A stretch of 7,034 bases of DNA from JADFAK01 sp047615865. GTDB lineage: Bacteria; Bacteroidota; Bacteroidia; Flavobacteriales_D; Sanyastnellaceae. Every line of letters starts with the position of its first letter. Position 1 is the first letter of the stretch. Shown here piece by piece: positions 1 through 6,298 of this stretch. The translations under genes and the position numbers were made by a program. The DNA is taken from NCBI GenBank assembly GCA_047615865.1, contig JBLHIB010000151.1:1-7034 (forward strand). Reading direction: 5' to 3'. Under the pieces are notes generated by a model. It saw only the letters and a list, made by a program, of their open reading frames with translations. It was not told where the DNA came from and did not search any database.

Positions 1-12
1 CAGACTAGAGAT

Positions 13-999
13 CTAAAAGATCACTTTCTTCGAGCGACTTTTATAACGCTTGAACTTCTTACGTCTTGCGCCTTTTCTTCCGGGGCCATTGTCTTTCAAT
101 AAATACTGCGCTTTGATGGTAAGTAACATGAATCCGTCATCATCTGTTTCATCTCCACGCTGCTGTCCAGGCGCAGTGGCATAGCTTCCCACTCCACCTT
201 GCTGAGGTCCCAATGCAGGGTTGGACAAATAAGCTGCAGCATCACTTTGGCCAGTTTCATCGTACAATGCAATATCATACGGATTGAAATAAACTGTACT
301 TACATCATCAATGTAATCTGTAAATGTATAACGGTAAGACAACTCCAATCCCATACTGAGCAAGTCACTTATTCTTTTCGAAAGAGACACTCCGACCGGG
401 ATGCTGATGCTCACCCTACTATATTCTTTTGGACCTCCAGGCAATCCTTGCCCTTCAGTACGCAATGGCCTTAACTCAACCCATCTTCCATCAATTTGAG
501 CTTTAGGGTTGAAATAGAAACCACCAATTCCGGCAAAAACATAGAAACTAGCGCCTTTTGCGTTCCAGCCTTTTACTCCTTTGATATCGTAAATGTGTCC
601 TTTGCGAAAGTTGATCGGAATCTCATATTCGATCATTGCATTGAGCTCAAAAATATTAGAGCGAAAGTGTAGATTTCTATTGCGACGAAAAGATTCTTCG
701 GTAAGATTGTCGTTTCCGCTGACCCTTGAAAAGGTGAAGTTACTTCTCAGATAGAGTTTCTTGTACAAGGTGTACTTGTGACCAATTAAAAAGCCAAAGC
801 GAAATTCTGAAAGCTCAAGATCTTGAAGGTCATTGGTACCGATAGCGTCTTTACCACCTAGATCACCCAGAAAATTTGATGTACCCAAACCAAGCTCAAT
901 CTGGTGACGATTGTCCTCCCAGTTGACCTTGTTAAAGAACTGCGATGTACCCAGTAAGGGCAGCAAAATGAGAAAATATGTGAGAATCCGAGCAGACAT
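13..999 (-). CDS. DUF6089-like outer-membrane beta-barrel protein
   Basis: Predicted 328-residue outer-membrane protein. From the chosen ATG at 999 it has a short signal peptide (MSARILTYFLILLPLLGTSQ, probable cleavage after GTS). The mature N-terminus reads like DUF6089/porin-family proteins of Bacteroidota: an IELGLGTSNFLGDLGG strand-turn followed by alternating amphipathic strands rich in Tyr, Phe and Arg, such as LSYRYTFTDYIDDVS. Near the end there is a Gly/Gln/Ala-rich loop, a last strand (FMLLTIKAQYLL), then a strongly basic tail ending in Phe. A similar tail is common in this family. An in-frame ATG at 1029 would add 10 residues, but it lies upstream of the predicted transcription start, so 999 is preferred. 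The gene follows the RNA methyltransferase on the same strand but has its own promoter. The family's molecular role is unknown; transport or cell-envelope structure is only a guess. Confidence 0.85.
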   Translation of the reverse strand: MSARILTYFLILLPLLGTSQFFNKVNWEDNRHQIELGLGTSNFLGDLGGKDAIGTNDLQDLELSEFRFGFLIGHKYTLYKKLYLRSNFTFSRVSGNDNLTEESFRRNRNLHFRSNIFELNAMIEYEIPINFRKGHIYDIKGVKGWNAKGASFYVFAGIGGFYFNPKAQIDGRWVELRPLRTEGQGLPGGPKEYSRVSISIPVGVSLSKRISDLLSMGLELSYRYTFTDYIDDVSTVYFNPYDIALYDETGQSDAAAYLSNPALGPQQGGVGSYATAPGQQRGDETDDDGFMLLTIKAQYLLKDNGPGRKGARRKKFKRYKSRSKKVIF

Positions 1000-1016
1000 A
1001 GTTCTTGTACTAGTCT

Positions 1017-1046
1017 CAAAAATAACCATAAGTCTCGAATAACCAA
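1017..1046 (-). promoter_or_regulatory. Bacteroidota-type promoter for the DUF6089 gene
   Basis: On the minus strand TTG (1044-1046), 19 bases, then TATTTTTG (1017-1024) match the Bacteroidota -33/-7 consensus (TTTG or TTG, about 19-20 bases, TAnnTTTG). Transcription would begin near 1010-1013, giving a leader of roughly a dozen bases before the ATG at 999. The site sits wholly between the upstream gene's stop codon (1048-1050) and the start at 999. The match is seen directly; activity is inferred. Confidence 0.65.
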
Positions 1047-1047
1047 G

Positions 1048-1584
1048 TTATTCAAGCAATCCATTTCGCAAACAGAGGTCCCAAAGGACTATTCCAGTGC
1101 AAACTGAAACATTTAGCGAGTGCTTAGTCCCAAATTGGGGGATTTCAACACATTTGTCTGCAAAGTCGACCACTTCCTGAGAAACACCCTTTACTTCGTT
1201 TCCTAAAACGATAGCCACATTTTTACATGATTCCGTCAATTTGTGGATCGGCGTGCTCTGTGCCGTTTGCTCAATGGCCCAGATTTTCATTTGGCGCGAG
1301 CGCAAATGGTTCAGGCAGTCAATTGTTGAATCCCAGTGTTCCCATTCCACTGAATCCGTTGCACCTAAGGCCGTTTTCTGAATTTCGCGGTTGGGAGGAG
1401 TTGGTGTATAACCGCACAGGTGAATTTTTCTCACCCGGAGGGCATCACTTGTTCTAAATACACTACCAACATTGTGTCCGCTGCGCACCTGATCTAGGAC
1501 AACTTCAATTTCCTGCTTGTGTGCGATCTTATATTCCTCGGGTCCCAATCGACCCAACTCTTCCAACTTCAGCTTTTTATTCAT
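1048..1584 (-). CDS. SpoU/TrmH-family RNA 2'-O-ribose methyltransferase
   Basis: This 178-residue cytoplasmic enzyme belongs to the SPOUT superfamily, which transfers a methyl group from S-adenosylmethionine to a ribose 2'-OH in tRNA or rRNA. All three SpoU motifs are visible. Motif 1 is HNVGSVFRTSDA (residues 37-48, with Asn38 and Arg44). Motif 2 is VLGNEVKGVSQEV (about 126-138, with Glu130). Motif 3 is IPQFGTKHSLNVSVCTGI (about 148-165), which forms the knot and cofactor site. It is a compact catalytic domain with a short N-terminal helix, smaller than E. coli TrmH (about 229 residues) and close to TrmL in size. The substrate (tRNA Gm18, the tRNA wobble base, or rRNA) cannot be told from sequence, so no symbol is given. 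The start is 2 bases past the upstream gene's stop codon, implying translation from the sppA transcript. Confidence 0.92.
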   Translation of the reverse strand: MNKKLKLEELGRLGPEEYKIAHKQEIEVVLDQVRSGHNVGSVFRTSDALRVRKIHLCGYTPTPPNREIQKTALGATDSVEWEHWDSTIDCLNHLRSRQMKIWAIEQTAQSTPIHKLTESCKNVAIVLGNEVKGVSQEVVDFADKCVEIPQFGTKHSLNVSVCTGIVLWDLCLRNGLLE

Positions 1585-1586
1585 TG

Positions 1587-2366
1587 CTAAAAATTCAGGG
1601 ATATACTATTGTCGAATTTTCTCATCTGCTTGAAAAGCGACTCGCCGAGCACTTTTCTTTGAATTGCAAGGCTTCTTTGTTCCATTGAGCCAAACTCATT
1701 GTTTCCTCGAACGTATTCAAAATTCGGTCCGCGTAAATGGAATTGAACCAAGCAAAGCACGATGATCGCGCAAGAACTTATTACGCTTGACTTGCCACTC
1801 CATTGTTTTAAAAACCTCCTTAGAACGATAAGAATAAGGTTGACGATTACTCCAGCAAGCAACAGTAAAAACACATCGTAATTGTTCCACCACCAAGTCC
1901 ATGCCCAGCCACCGACATATTCATCGAGCGGATAGAATAGTCCAATACCTCCCCAAGAACCTGGAGGGGTGGGTAAATCGCCCAGTAAGTGCGAAACATA
2001 ACCAAAAAAGAAAGCCAAGCAATAGACCAGTCCTTGCCCAATAGACTTCCGTACGATCACTTTTCGGATAACAGCAAAAACTGCCGTTATAATTAGAGCA
2101 GCCAACAATGAATGGCTGCACCCATGATGCGAATACCAGTGTTTCCCGTAGAAAATTTGTCGGCCTGTCTCGGAAAGTGAAAACCAACTGCCAAAACTTG
2201 CGTCGAAACCAGACCACATACTAATCGCATCCAAGTCTGGCATGGCGCCAGCTATCGCACCAACAACTACCAGTAAAAATCGCTGACCAATGGTTTTATC
2301 TTTGGCCAAATTCCCCACCAGACTTCCGACAAGTGCTCCTGAAAGAGTATGGATGAGGATGTCCAT
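1587..2366 (-). CDS. YdjM-like membrane-bound metal-dependent hydrolase
   Basis: A 259-residue polytopic membrane protein that resembles the YdjM/DUF457 family of putative metal-dependent hydrolases. The likely metal-site residues are in the expected order: His6, the PDLD motif (residues 43-46), YSHHGCSHS (78-86) and SHLLGDLPTPPG (125-136). Hydrophobic segments lie at about 8-20, 30-42, 86-100, 112-128, 164-182 and 195-208. The last ~50 residues are polar and charged, with no recognised domain. Family members are described as inner-membrane hydrolases, mostly without a proven substrate. The gene sits 3 bases after sppA and 2 bases before the RNA methyltransferase, so it is almost certainly co-transcribed with both. 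A role in envelope or lipid metabolism would fit the SppA neighbour but is inference. Confidence 0.8.
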   Translation of the reverse strand: MDILIHTLSGALVGSLVGNLAKDKTIGQRFLLVVVGAIAGAMPDLDAISMWSGFDASFGSWFSLSETGRQIFYGKHWYSHHGCSHSLLAALIITAVFAVIRKVIVRKSIGQGLVYCLAFFFGYVSHLLGDLPTPPGSWGGIGLFYPLDEYVGGWAWTWWWNNYDVFLLLLAGVIVNLILIVLRRFLKQWSGKSSVISSCAIIVLCLVQFHLRGPNFEYVRGNNEFGSMEQRSLAIQRKVLGESLFKQMRKFDNSISLNF

Positions 2367-2369
2367 TTT

Positions 2370-4148
2370 TTACTGAATGTCTATATAGAATGGCATTCGA
2401 GCTTGAACACCTTCCATTTGAAGAATCTTTTGAGCTTCTTGAAGTTTTTGCAAAAGCGGGAAGCTTGTTCCGAACTCTCTTTCGATTGCCGCTTGTCCTG
2501 TCATTTCCTTCATAAGTTCCTCAATAGGATCTAACATTGCAGGCAATTCGCGCGTTCTGTAGTTCTCCAATCCAGCAACCTCAGCCGCATATTCAATAGC
2601 GTCTTCCAAGTTTCCAAGTTCGTCTACCAATCCAATTTCCAGTGCGTCTGATCCTGACCAAACTCGACCTTGAGCAACAGAATCAACATCGTTGACAGTC
2701 ATTCCGCGTCCTTCAGCTACGAGCGAGGTAAATCGCTCATAAATAGCTACAACTGAATTTTCGACAGCTGCTTTTTGCACGTCGTCCATGCCTTTAGCCA
2801 TTGACCAAAGATTGGCATGCGCTCCAGTTGTTACCCAGTCATGGGTTATTCCTATCTTGTTTTCGTAAAAACCTTGGAGGTTAGGCATCATTCCAAATAC
2901 ACCGATAGATCCAGTGATGGTTCCGGGGTTGGCATAAATCTTATCTGCACCACATGCGATGTAGTAGCCGCCAGAAGCTGCAAGGTCACCCATCGACACA
3001 ATGAAAGGAATTGAATCTTCCCGAATCAATTGTGTCTGCCTCCAAATCACATCTGAAGCCAAGGCGCTTCCTCCTGGAGAATTTACCCGCAATACAATAG
3101 CCTTTACTTTTTTATCCGTTCGAGCATCGTTGAGTGCTTCAGCAATTCTTTGTGATCCAATGGTATTGTCATCTCCTTCACCACTTTGAATCTCTCCAAC
3201 TGCATATATGACCGCTACACGATCCGAATCCCACTTGGTATCATCCTCTTCTTCCAACTCAACTTTATTGTAATTTGCTAAGGATATAGAATCGATATCA
3301 CCTTCATCTTCAATTCCCATTTTTTCACGTAGGATGTCCAATACCTCATCGCGGTATTTGGTTGCATCCACTAAACCATATGAAACCGCATCACTAGGCA
3401 GTTGAATACTCAGACTATCTGCAATTTGCTGCAAGTCGGCAACAGAAGAACCACGAGAAGCTGAAATTTGCGTTAGCATATCATTCCAAATATCACCTAA
3501 CAAGGCATCCAATTGCTCTCGGTTAGCCTCGCTAATCTTGTCATACATAAACGGTTCGACAGCGCTTTTGAACTTGTTGTCTGGTCCGCGGAGAATTTGA
3601 ATTTCAATCTCTAAATCATCCAATAGGTTTTTGAAAAACATCAGCTCGGCACTCAATCCTGTGAATTCGAGGCCACCTTCTGGGTAGAGGTACAATTCGT
3701 CTGCTACTGAAGCCATGTAATAGCCACCTTGCGAAAGCCCTTCACTGAATGCGACAATCCATTTACCGGAGGCTTTAAAATCCTCAAGTGCATTTCGAAT
3801 ATCAAATGCCGAAGATGGTGAAGCTCGAATGCTCTCGATATCGAGAAAAATACCTTCTATGCGCTCATCACGCGAGGCTTTGTCTATATCTTCAATCACA
3901 TTCTTCAGTCCAATCGCTGGTTCCTCGCCAAATATGGGAAGTTCCAATTGTTGCGCATTTTCACTGACGCGTTCTACTATCGGTTGGTCCAACTTAATGT
4001 GCAGAACTGTATTTCCTGCGAGTTCAGCAGTCCCTTCGCCAGAGCTAATTGCTCCCACTACTACAATAAACACAAGGAACACGAGCAAAAGGATTCCGAT
4101 GAAGAATCCTACCATGCTGGAGAATACATTCTTTAAAAAGTCTTTCAT
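2370..4148 (-). CDS. sppA: Signal peptide peptidase SppA, 67K type
   Basis: A 592-residue inner-membrane serine protease of family S49 that degrades signal peptides left after secretion. One N-terminal membrane anchor spans about residues 12-34. Two homologous S49 halves follow: an N-terminal half (about 45-265) and a C-terminal half (about 310-525). The catalytic lysine is Lys194 in NKFKSAVEPF, equivalent to E. coli Lys209. The nucleophile is Ser392 in GDLAASGGYYIA, equivalent to E. coli Ser409. Downstream are the conserved NPGTITGSIGVFG (407-419) and VWSGSDALEIGLVDELG (496-512) motifs. Between the halves lies an acidic linker (about 278-306). The length suits the long two-domain form. It is first in a tight run with the membrane hydrolase and the RNA methyltransferase. 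A TAACTTTG promoter element lies 35 bases upstream. Nothing suggests loss of activity. Confidence 0.96.
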   Translation of the reverse strand: MKDFLKNVFSSMVGFFIGILLLVFLVFIVVVGAISSGEGTAELAGNTVLHIKLDQPIVERVSENAQQLELPIFGEEPAIGLKNVIEDIDKASRDERIEGIFLDIESIRASPSSAFDIRNALEDFKASGKWIVAFSEGLSQGGYYMASVADELYLYPEGGLEFTGLSAELMFFKNLLDDLEIEIQILRGPDNKFKSAVEPFMYDKISEANREQLDALLGDIWNDMLTQISASRGSSVADLQQIADSLSIQLPSDAVSYGLVDATKYRDEVLDILREKMGIEDEGDIDSISLANYNKVELEEEDDTKWDSDRVAVIYAVGEIQSGEGDDNTIGSQRIAEALNDARTDKKVKAIVLRVNSPGGSALASDVIWRQTQLIREDSIPFIVSMGDLAASGGYYIACGADKIYANPGTITGSIGVFGMMPNLQGFYENKIGITHDWVTTGAHANLWSMAKGMDDVQKAAVENSVVAIYERFTSLVAEGRGMTVNDVDSVAQGRVWSGSDALEIGLVDELGNLEDAIEYAAEVAGLENYRTRELPAMLDPIEELMKEMTGQAAIEREFGTSFPLLQKLQEAQKILQMEGVQARMPFYIDIQ

Positions 4149-4182
4149 GAGGTTGTTTTATTCTTAGACATTTAATAGCCGA

Positions 4183-4190
4183 CAAAGTTA
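4183..4190 (-). promoter_or_regulatory. Promoter -7 element for the sppA run
   Basis: The minus strand reads TAACTTTG, an exact match to the Bacteroidota -7 consensus TAnnTTTG. It is placed to start transcription near 4178, about 30 bases before the sppA ATG. No good -33 TTG lies at the usual 19-20 base spacing; the nearest TTG is only 11 bases upstream. The element is therefore supported by one half-site and by its position in the divergent gap. Confidence 0.5.
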
Positions 4191-4337
4191 CAAAGCTCGT
4201 GCAATTTTTTTCCTAAATGCCTGAAGAATAACGAATCAGAGGTTAATATTCTTGGATGTTTGGTCATTTGCCTTGTGCTAAAGAAATATTCCTCAATTTT
4301 TTCATGACTGCGCAGGCTCCATGAAGTTCATATTTCC

Positions 4338-4345
4338 TTCTTTTG
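4338..4345 (+). promoter_or_regulatory. Possible weak -7 element for folK and the kinase gene
   Basis: TTCTTTTG resembles TAnnTTTG with one mismatch in the TA. It lies 14-21 bases before the folK start. If it is used, the mRNA would begin only about 8-10 bases ahead of the GTG start, a nearly leaderless message. No clear -33 TTG is seen at the normal spacing. This is a candidate by position and partial match only. Confidence 0.25.
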
Positions 4346-4358
4346 TACTAAATTCAAT

Positions 4359-4856
4359 GTGGTGGAATTAATTGTAAGTACAGGCAGCAATCTTGGCGAC
4401 CGACATGCTCATTTAACAAGGGCCGTGGAGGAGTTGGAGGCTATTTTGGGTTTAGCCTCTGGCAAATCTTCGATAGTCGAAAGCGAGCCTTGGGGTTTTG
4501 ATGGGAACGGATTTCTCAATCAAATTCTCGTCTTTGAAACCGATATCACTGCCGCAGATTGCATGCATGAATTGTTGCGAATAGAGGCTAAAATGGGACG
4601 ACTCCGAGCGGGCAAGGGATACTCGAATCGCAGCATTGACCTTGATATCATAGCATACGGCAACAAGATAATTGATTTCCCAGATTTAAAAGTTCCACAT
4701 CCGTTGATGAATGAACGTCGATTTATTCTTCAACCTCTGGCGCAAATTCGCCCAAAGTGGATGCATCCAATATTTAAGAAATCTTCCCACGAACTTCTCG
4801 ATCTTTGTCTAGATTCAGGAACAGTGACTGTGTACACATGCGATACGACTATATAG
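4359..4856 (+). CDS. folK: 6-Hydroxymethyl-7,8-dihydropterin pyrophosphokinase (HPPK)
   Basis: A 165-residue cytoplasmic enzyme of tetrahydrofolate synthesis. It transfers pyrophosphate from ATP to 6-hydroxymethyl-7,8-dihydropterin, making the substrate for dihydropteroate synthase. Family hallmarks are the N-terminal STGSNLGDR (7-15), ESEPWGFDG with the pterin-binding region near 41-54, and the metal-binding SNRSIDLDIIAYG (89-101). In that last motif Asp94 and Asp96 match the two Mg-binding aspartates of E. coli (95 and 97). Next comes VPHPLMNERRFILQPL (112-127). Length is typical. No in-frame ATG lies between the preceding stop (4305-4307) and the conserved N-terminus, so a GTG start is needed, at 4359 or the adjacent 4362. 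The ATG at 4357 is out of frame and stops after four codons. The 3' end overlaps the kinase gene by 19 bases. Confidence 0.95.
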   Translation: MVELIVSTGSNLGDRHAHLTRAVEELEAILGLASGKSSIVESEPWGFDGNGFLNQILVFETDITAADCMHELLRIEAKMGRLRAGKGYSNRSIDLDIIAYGNKIIDFPDLKVPHPLMNERRFILQPLAQIRPKWMHPIFKKSSHELLDLCLDSGTVTVYTCDTTI

Positions 4857-5470
4857 CCATAGAGGGAAACATCGGTGCGGGAAAAACTTCTCTGGCTACG
4901 CGCTTGGCTGAGGATTTTTCGGGCAAACTCGTATTGGAAGAATTTGCGGACAATCCTTTTCTCCCAAAGTTTTACGAGGACAGAGATCGGTATGCGTTCC
5001 CTCTCGAGCTTTCATTTTTAGCCGAGCGATTTAGTCAGCTTAAAGACATACTCGCATCGCGTGACCTATTCAACAACTTTATTGTAGCAGATTATTTCAT
5101 CAGTAAATCGATGATTTTCTCCAAGGCCAACTTGAAAGGTGATGAATTCGAACTCTTTTCGAAAATGTTCCACATTATTGAGGCTAGTTTGCCTGCGCCT
5201 TCGCTCATTGTATTCTTGCACTTGAATTCGGACAAACTTATCGAGAATATACAAAAACGAGGAAGGGATTATGAGCAAAAGATCGCGCCTAGTTATTTGA
5301 TAGAGGTAGAAAAAAGCTATTTCAAATTCATCAAGCAACACAGAAAATTGCGTGTTGTAGTGATTGACACCAACGACGTAGATTTTGTTTCGAACGAGGA
5401 AGACTACCAGAAAATAGTTTCAATTATACGGCAAGATCATCCGAAGGGAATTACATTGATCAAGGCTTGA
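4838..5470 (+). CDS. Deoxynucleoside kinase (dNK/dGK family)
   Basis: A 210-residue cytoplasmic enzyme that phosphorylates deoxynucleosides at the 5' position for dNTP salvage. The P-loop GNIGAGKTS is at residues 10-18 (Lys16). LEEF (33-36) supplies the likely catalytic Glu35. RYAFPLELSFLAERFSQL (51-68) forms the substrate-side helices, and the basic lid is KRGRDYEQKI (140-149). The Glu/Asp-Arg-Ser motif of many dNKs is replaced by ADYFISKS (84-91). I recall similar Bacteroidota paralogues with this form, so it is probably a subfamily trait. Substrate preference (dA, dG or pyrimidines) cannot be read from the sequence. The ATG at 4838 is chosen over an upstream in-frame TTG (4805) because it puts the P-loop at the usual distance from the N-terminus and shortens the overlap with folK. 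The 19-base overlap suggests coupled translation. Confidence 0.92.
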   Translation: MRYDYIAIEGNIGAGKTSLATRLAEDFSGKLVLEEFADNPFLPKFYEDRDRYAFPLELSFLAERFSQLKDILASRDLFNNFIVADYFISKSMIFSKANLKGDEFELFSKMFHIIEASLPAPSLIVFLHLNSDKLIENIQKRGRDYEQKIAPSYLIEVEKSYFKFIKQHRKLRVVVIDTNDVDFVSNEEDYQKIVSIIRQDHPKGITLIKA

Positions 5471-5583
5471 TTCTTCTATCTGACTGTCTACAAAGGCATT
5501 TTAAATTCAGTGCTAATAGGTCTGCCTGAAAATCATTCATTAGTTTTAGGGAAAATATCTTGGCTTCACAGTCTACTGATTGA

Positions 5584-5807
5584 AGGCCGAGGTATCGGTT
5601 TCAAACTGAAGAGACTTCATTGGCAGCAAAGCACTTGGAAACGGAGCAAATTGATCGATTGAAAGAGAAAATTCTGAATGAAGATGAGCAAGCTGTTTTG
5701 GGCTTTGCGTGAATATGGATATGACAAGCATGGCAATGACCGCAAAGCATTGGAAGCATGGCTCAAAAAAGGAAAAAGAAAGACACAACATCAAATAAGA
5801 AAACAAA
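5584..5807 (+). pseudogene. Eroded coding-like stretch before the TPR gene
   Basis: This covers the coding-like part of the 337-base gap between the kinase gene and the TPR gene; in 5471-5583 I see no gene, hairpin or clear promoter. It carries protein-like fragments in changing frames. Frame one (5584-5712) is open and includes AAKHLETEQIDRLKEKIL and NEDEQAVLGFA before a TGA. The neighbouring frame continues directly with ALREYGYDKHGNDRKALEAW, then a Lys/Arg-rich run, and ends at a TAA (5831-5833). From its first ATG (5678) that second frame could code a 51-residue peptide. The third frame, which is the TPR gene's own, has a Lys/Glu-rich run closed by a TAA at 5796-5798, just before the GTG start. 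Frameshift decay of a gene's 5' part, perhaps the cytoplasmic N-terminus of the TPR protein, is one reading. A real small protein is another. I recognise no family. Confidence 0.35.
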
Positions 5808-6293
5808 GTGCTCAAAATAAACACCTTAACTAAGATTACAATTGCCGTAGCTGCAGCTGCTATTCTAATTTTCACCTTTATCCGACTTCAGGATAGTCGG
5901 CATTCAGTAGCAACTGATTTTGCTGCACTTCCAGTCGAAGTCGAGTTTGAAACACGCTCGAATGACGATTTATCTGAGCTAAAAGCTGCTTTCGAAAGCA
6001 AGGAGTATGAGAAAGTCCTGAACTTATCCGATGGCGACTTTGAAGAGAGCTCACAGTTGGACTTCATGATTGGCATGAGTTATTTCAAGACCGAGAATTA
6101 TCAAATGGCCGTGGCTATGCTCGTAGACTTGGAAGAGACTCGATTGGCAGAATACGCCATTTGGTATGTCGCACTTTCATATGCCATGACTGAGCAGAAT
6201 GATAGAGCTGAGCGTTCAATGAATGTGGTTATTGAGGATGATGGGAAGTATGCATTGGATGCCCAAAAGTGGCTTTCAATTCCTCAAGATTGA
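5808..6293 (+). CDS. Single-pass membrane TPR protein, possibly N-terminally truncated
   Basis: A 161-residue protein with one membrane segment near the N-terminus (about residues 10-25, TIAVAAAAILIFTFI) and three degenerate TPR-like helix pairs: about 54-78 (LKAAFESKEYEKVLNL), 82-110 (FMIGMSYFKTENYQMAVAML) and 115-148 (AIWYVALSYAM). The AIWY-ALSY pattern and the short ending after the last repeat match the C-terminal half of Bacteroidota membrane TPR proteins. Those usually also have a cytoplasmic N-terminal region of roughly 100 residues and often sit next to a sigma factor or CHAT protein. Here the only usable in-frame start is GTG at 5808, right before the membrane segment, and the upstream DNA is coding-like but broken. 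The 5' end may therefore have been lost. The domain itself is intact. No molecular function can be assigned; a protein-binding scaffold is the general expectation for TPRs. Confidence 0.6.
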   Translation: MLKINTLTKITIAVAAAAILIFTFIRLQDSRHSVATDFAALPVEVEFETRSNDDLSELKAAFESKEYEKVLNLSDGDFEESSQLDFMIGMSYFKTENYQMAVAMLVDLEETRLAEYAIWYVALSYAMTEQNDRAERSMNVVIEDDGKYALDAQKWLSIPQD

Positions 6294-6298
6294 TTCTT

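Noticed and set aside
1847..2217. Overlapping minus-strand frames inside the membrane hydrolase gene
   Set aside because: They are alternate-frame shadows; the hydrolase frame carries the conserved His/Asp motifs throughout.
2349..4167. Plus-strand open frames opposite sppA (for example 3829-4167 and 2817-3014)
   Set aside because: They are antisense shadows of the intact sppA reading frame, with no motifs of their own.
4805..4837. TTG start extending the kinase by 11 residues
   Set aside because: The extension lies within folK, has no conserved features, and moves the P-loop away from its usual place near the N-terminus. The ATG at 4838 is better.
5471..5583. Rho-independent terminator after the kinase gene
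   Set aside because: I searched the bases after the stop and found no G:C stem followed by a T run.
5471..5659. Open frame continuing after the kinase stop codon (possible readthrough or frame fusion)
   Set aside because: There is no start codon in a sensible place, no family likeness, and the kinase already has a normal C-terminus. The 3' part is an out-of-frame reading of the better fragment in 5584-5712.
5573..5875. Minus-strand 100-residue open frame with hydrophobic stretches
   Set aside because: It is antisense to the TPR gene's Ala-rich membrane segment and the coding-like plus-strand fragments. The hydrophobicity is a by-product, and no family is recognised.
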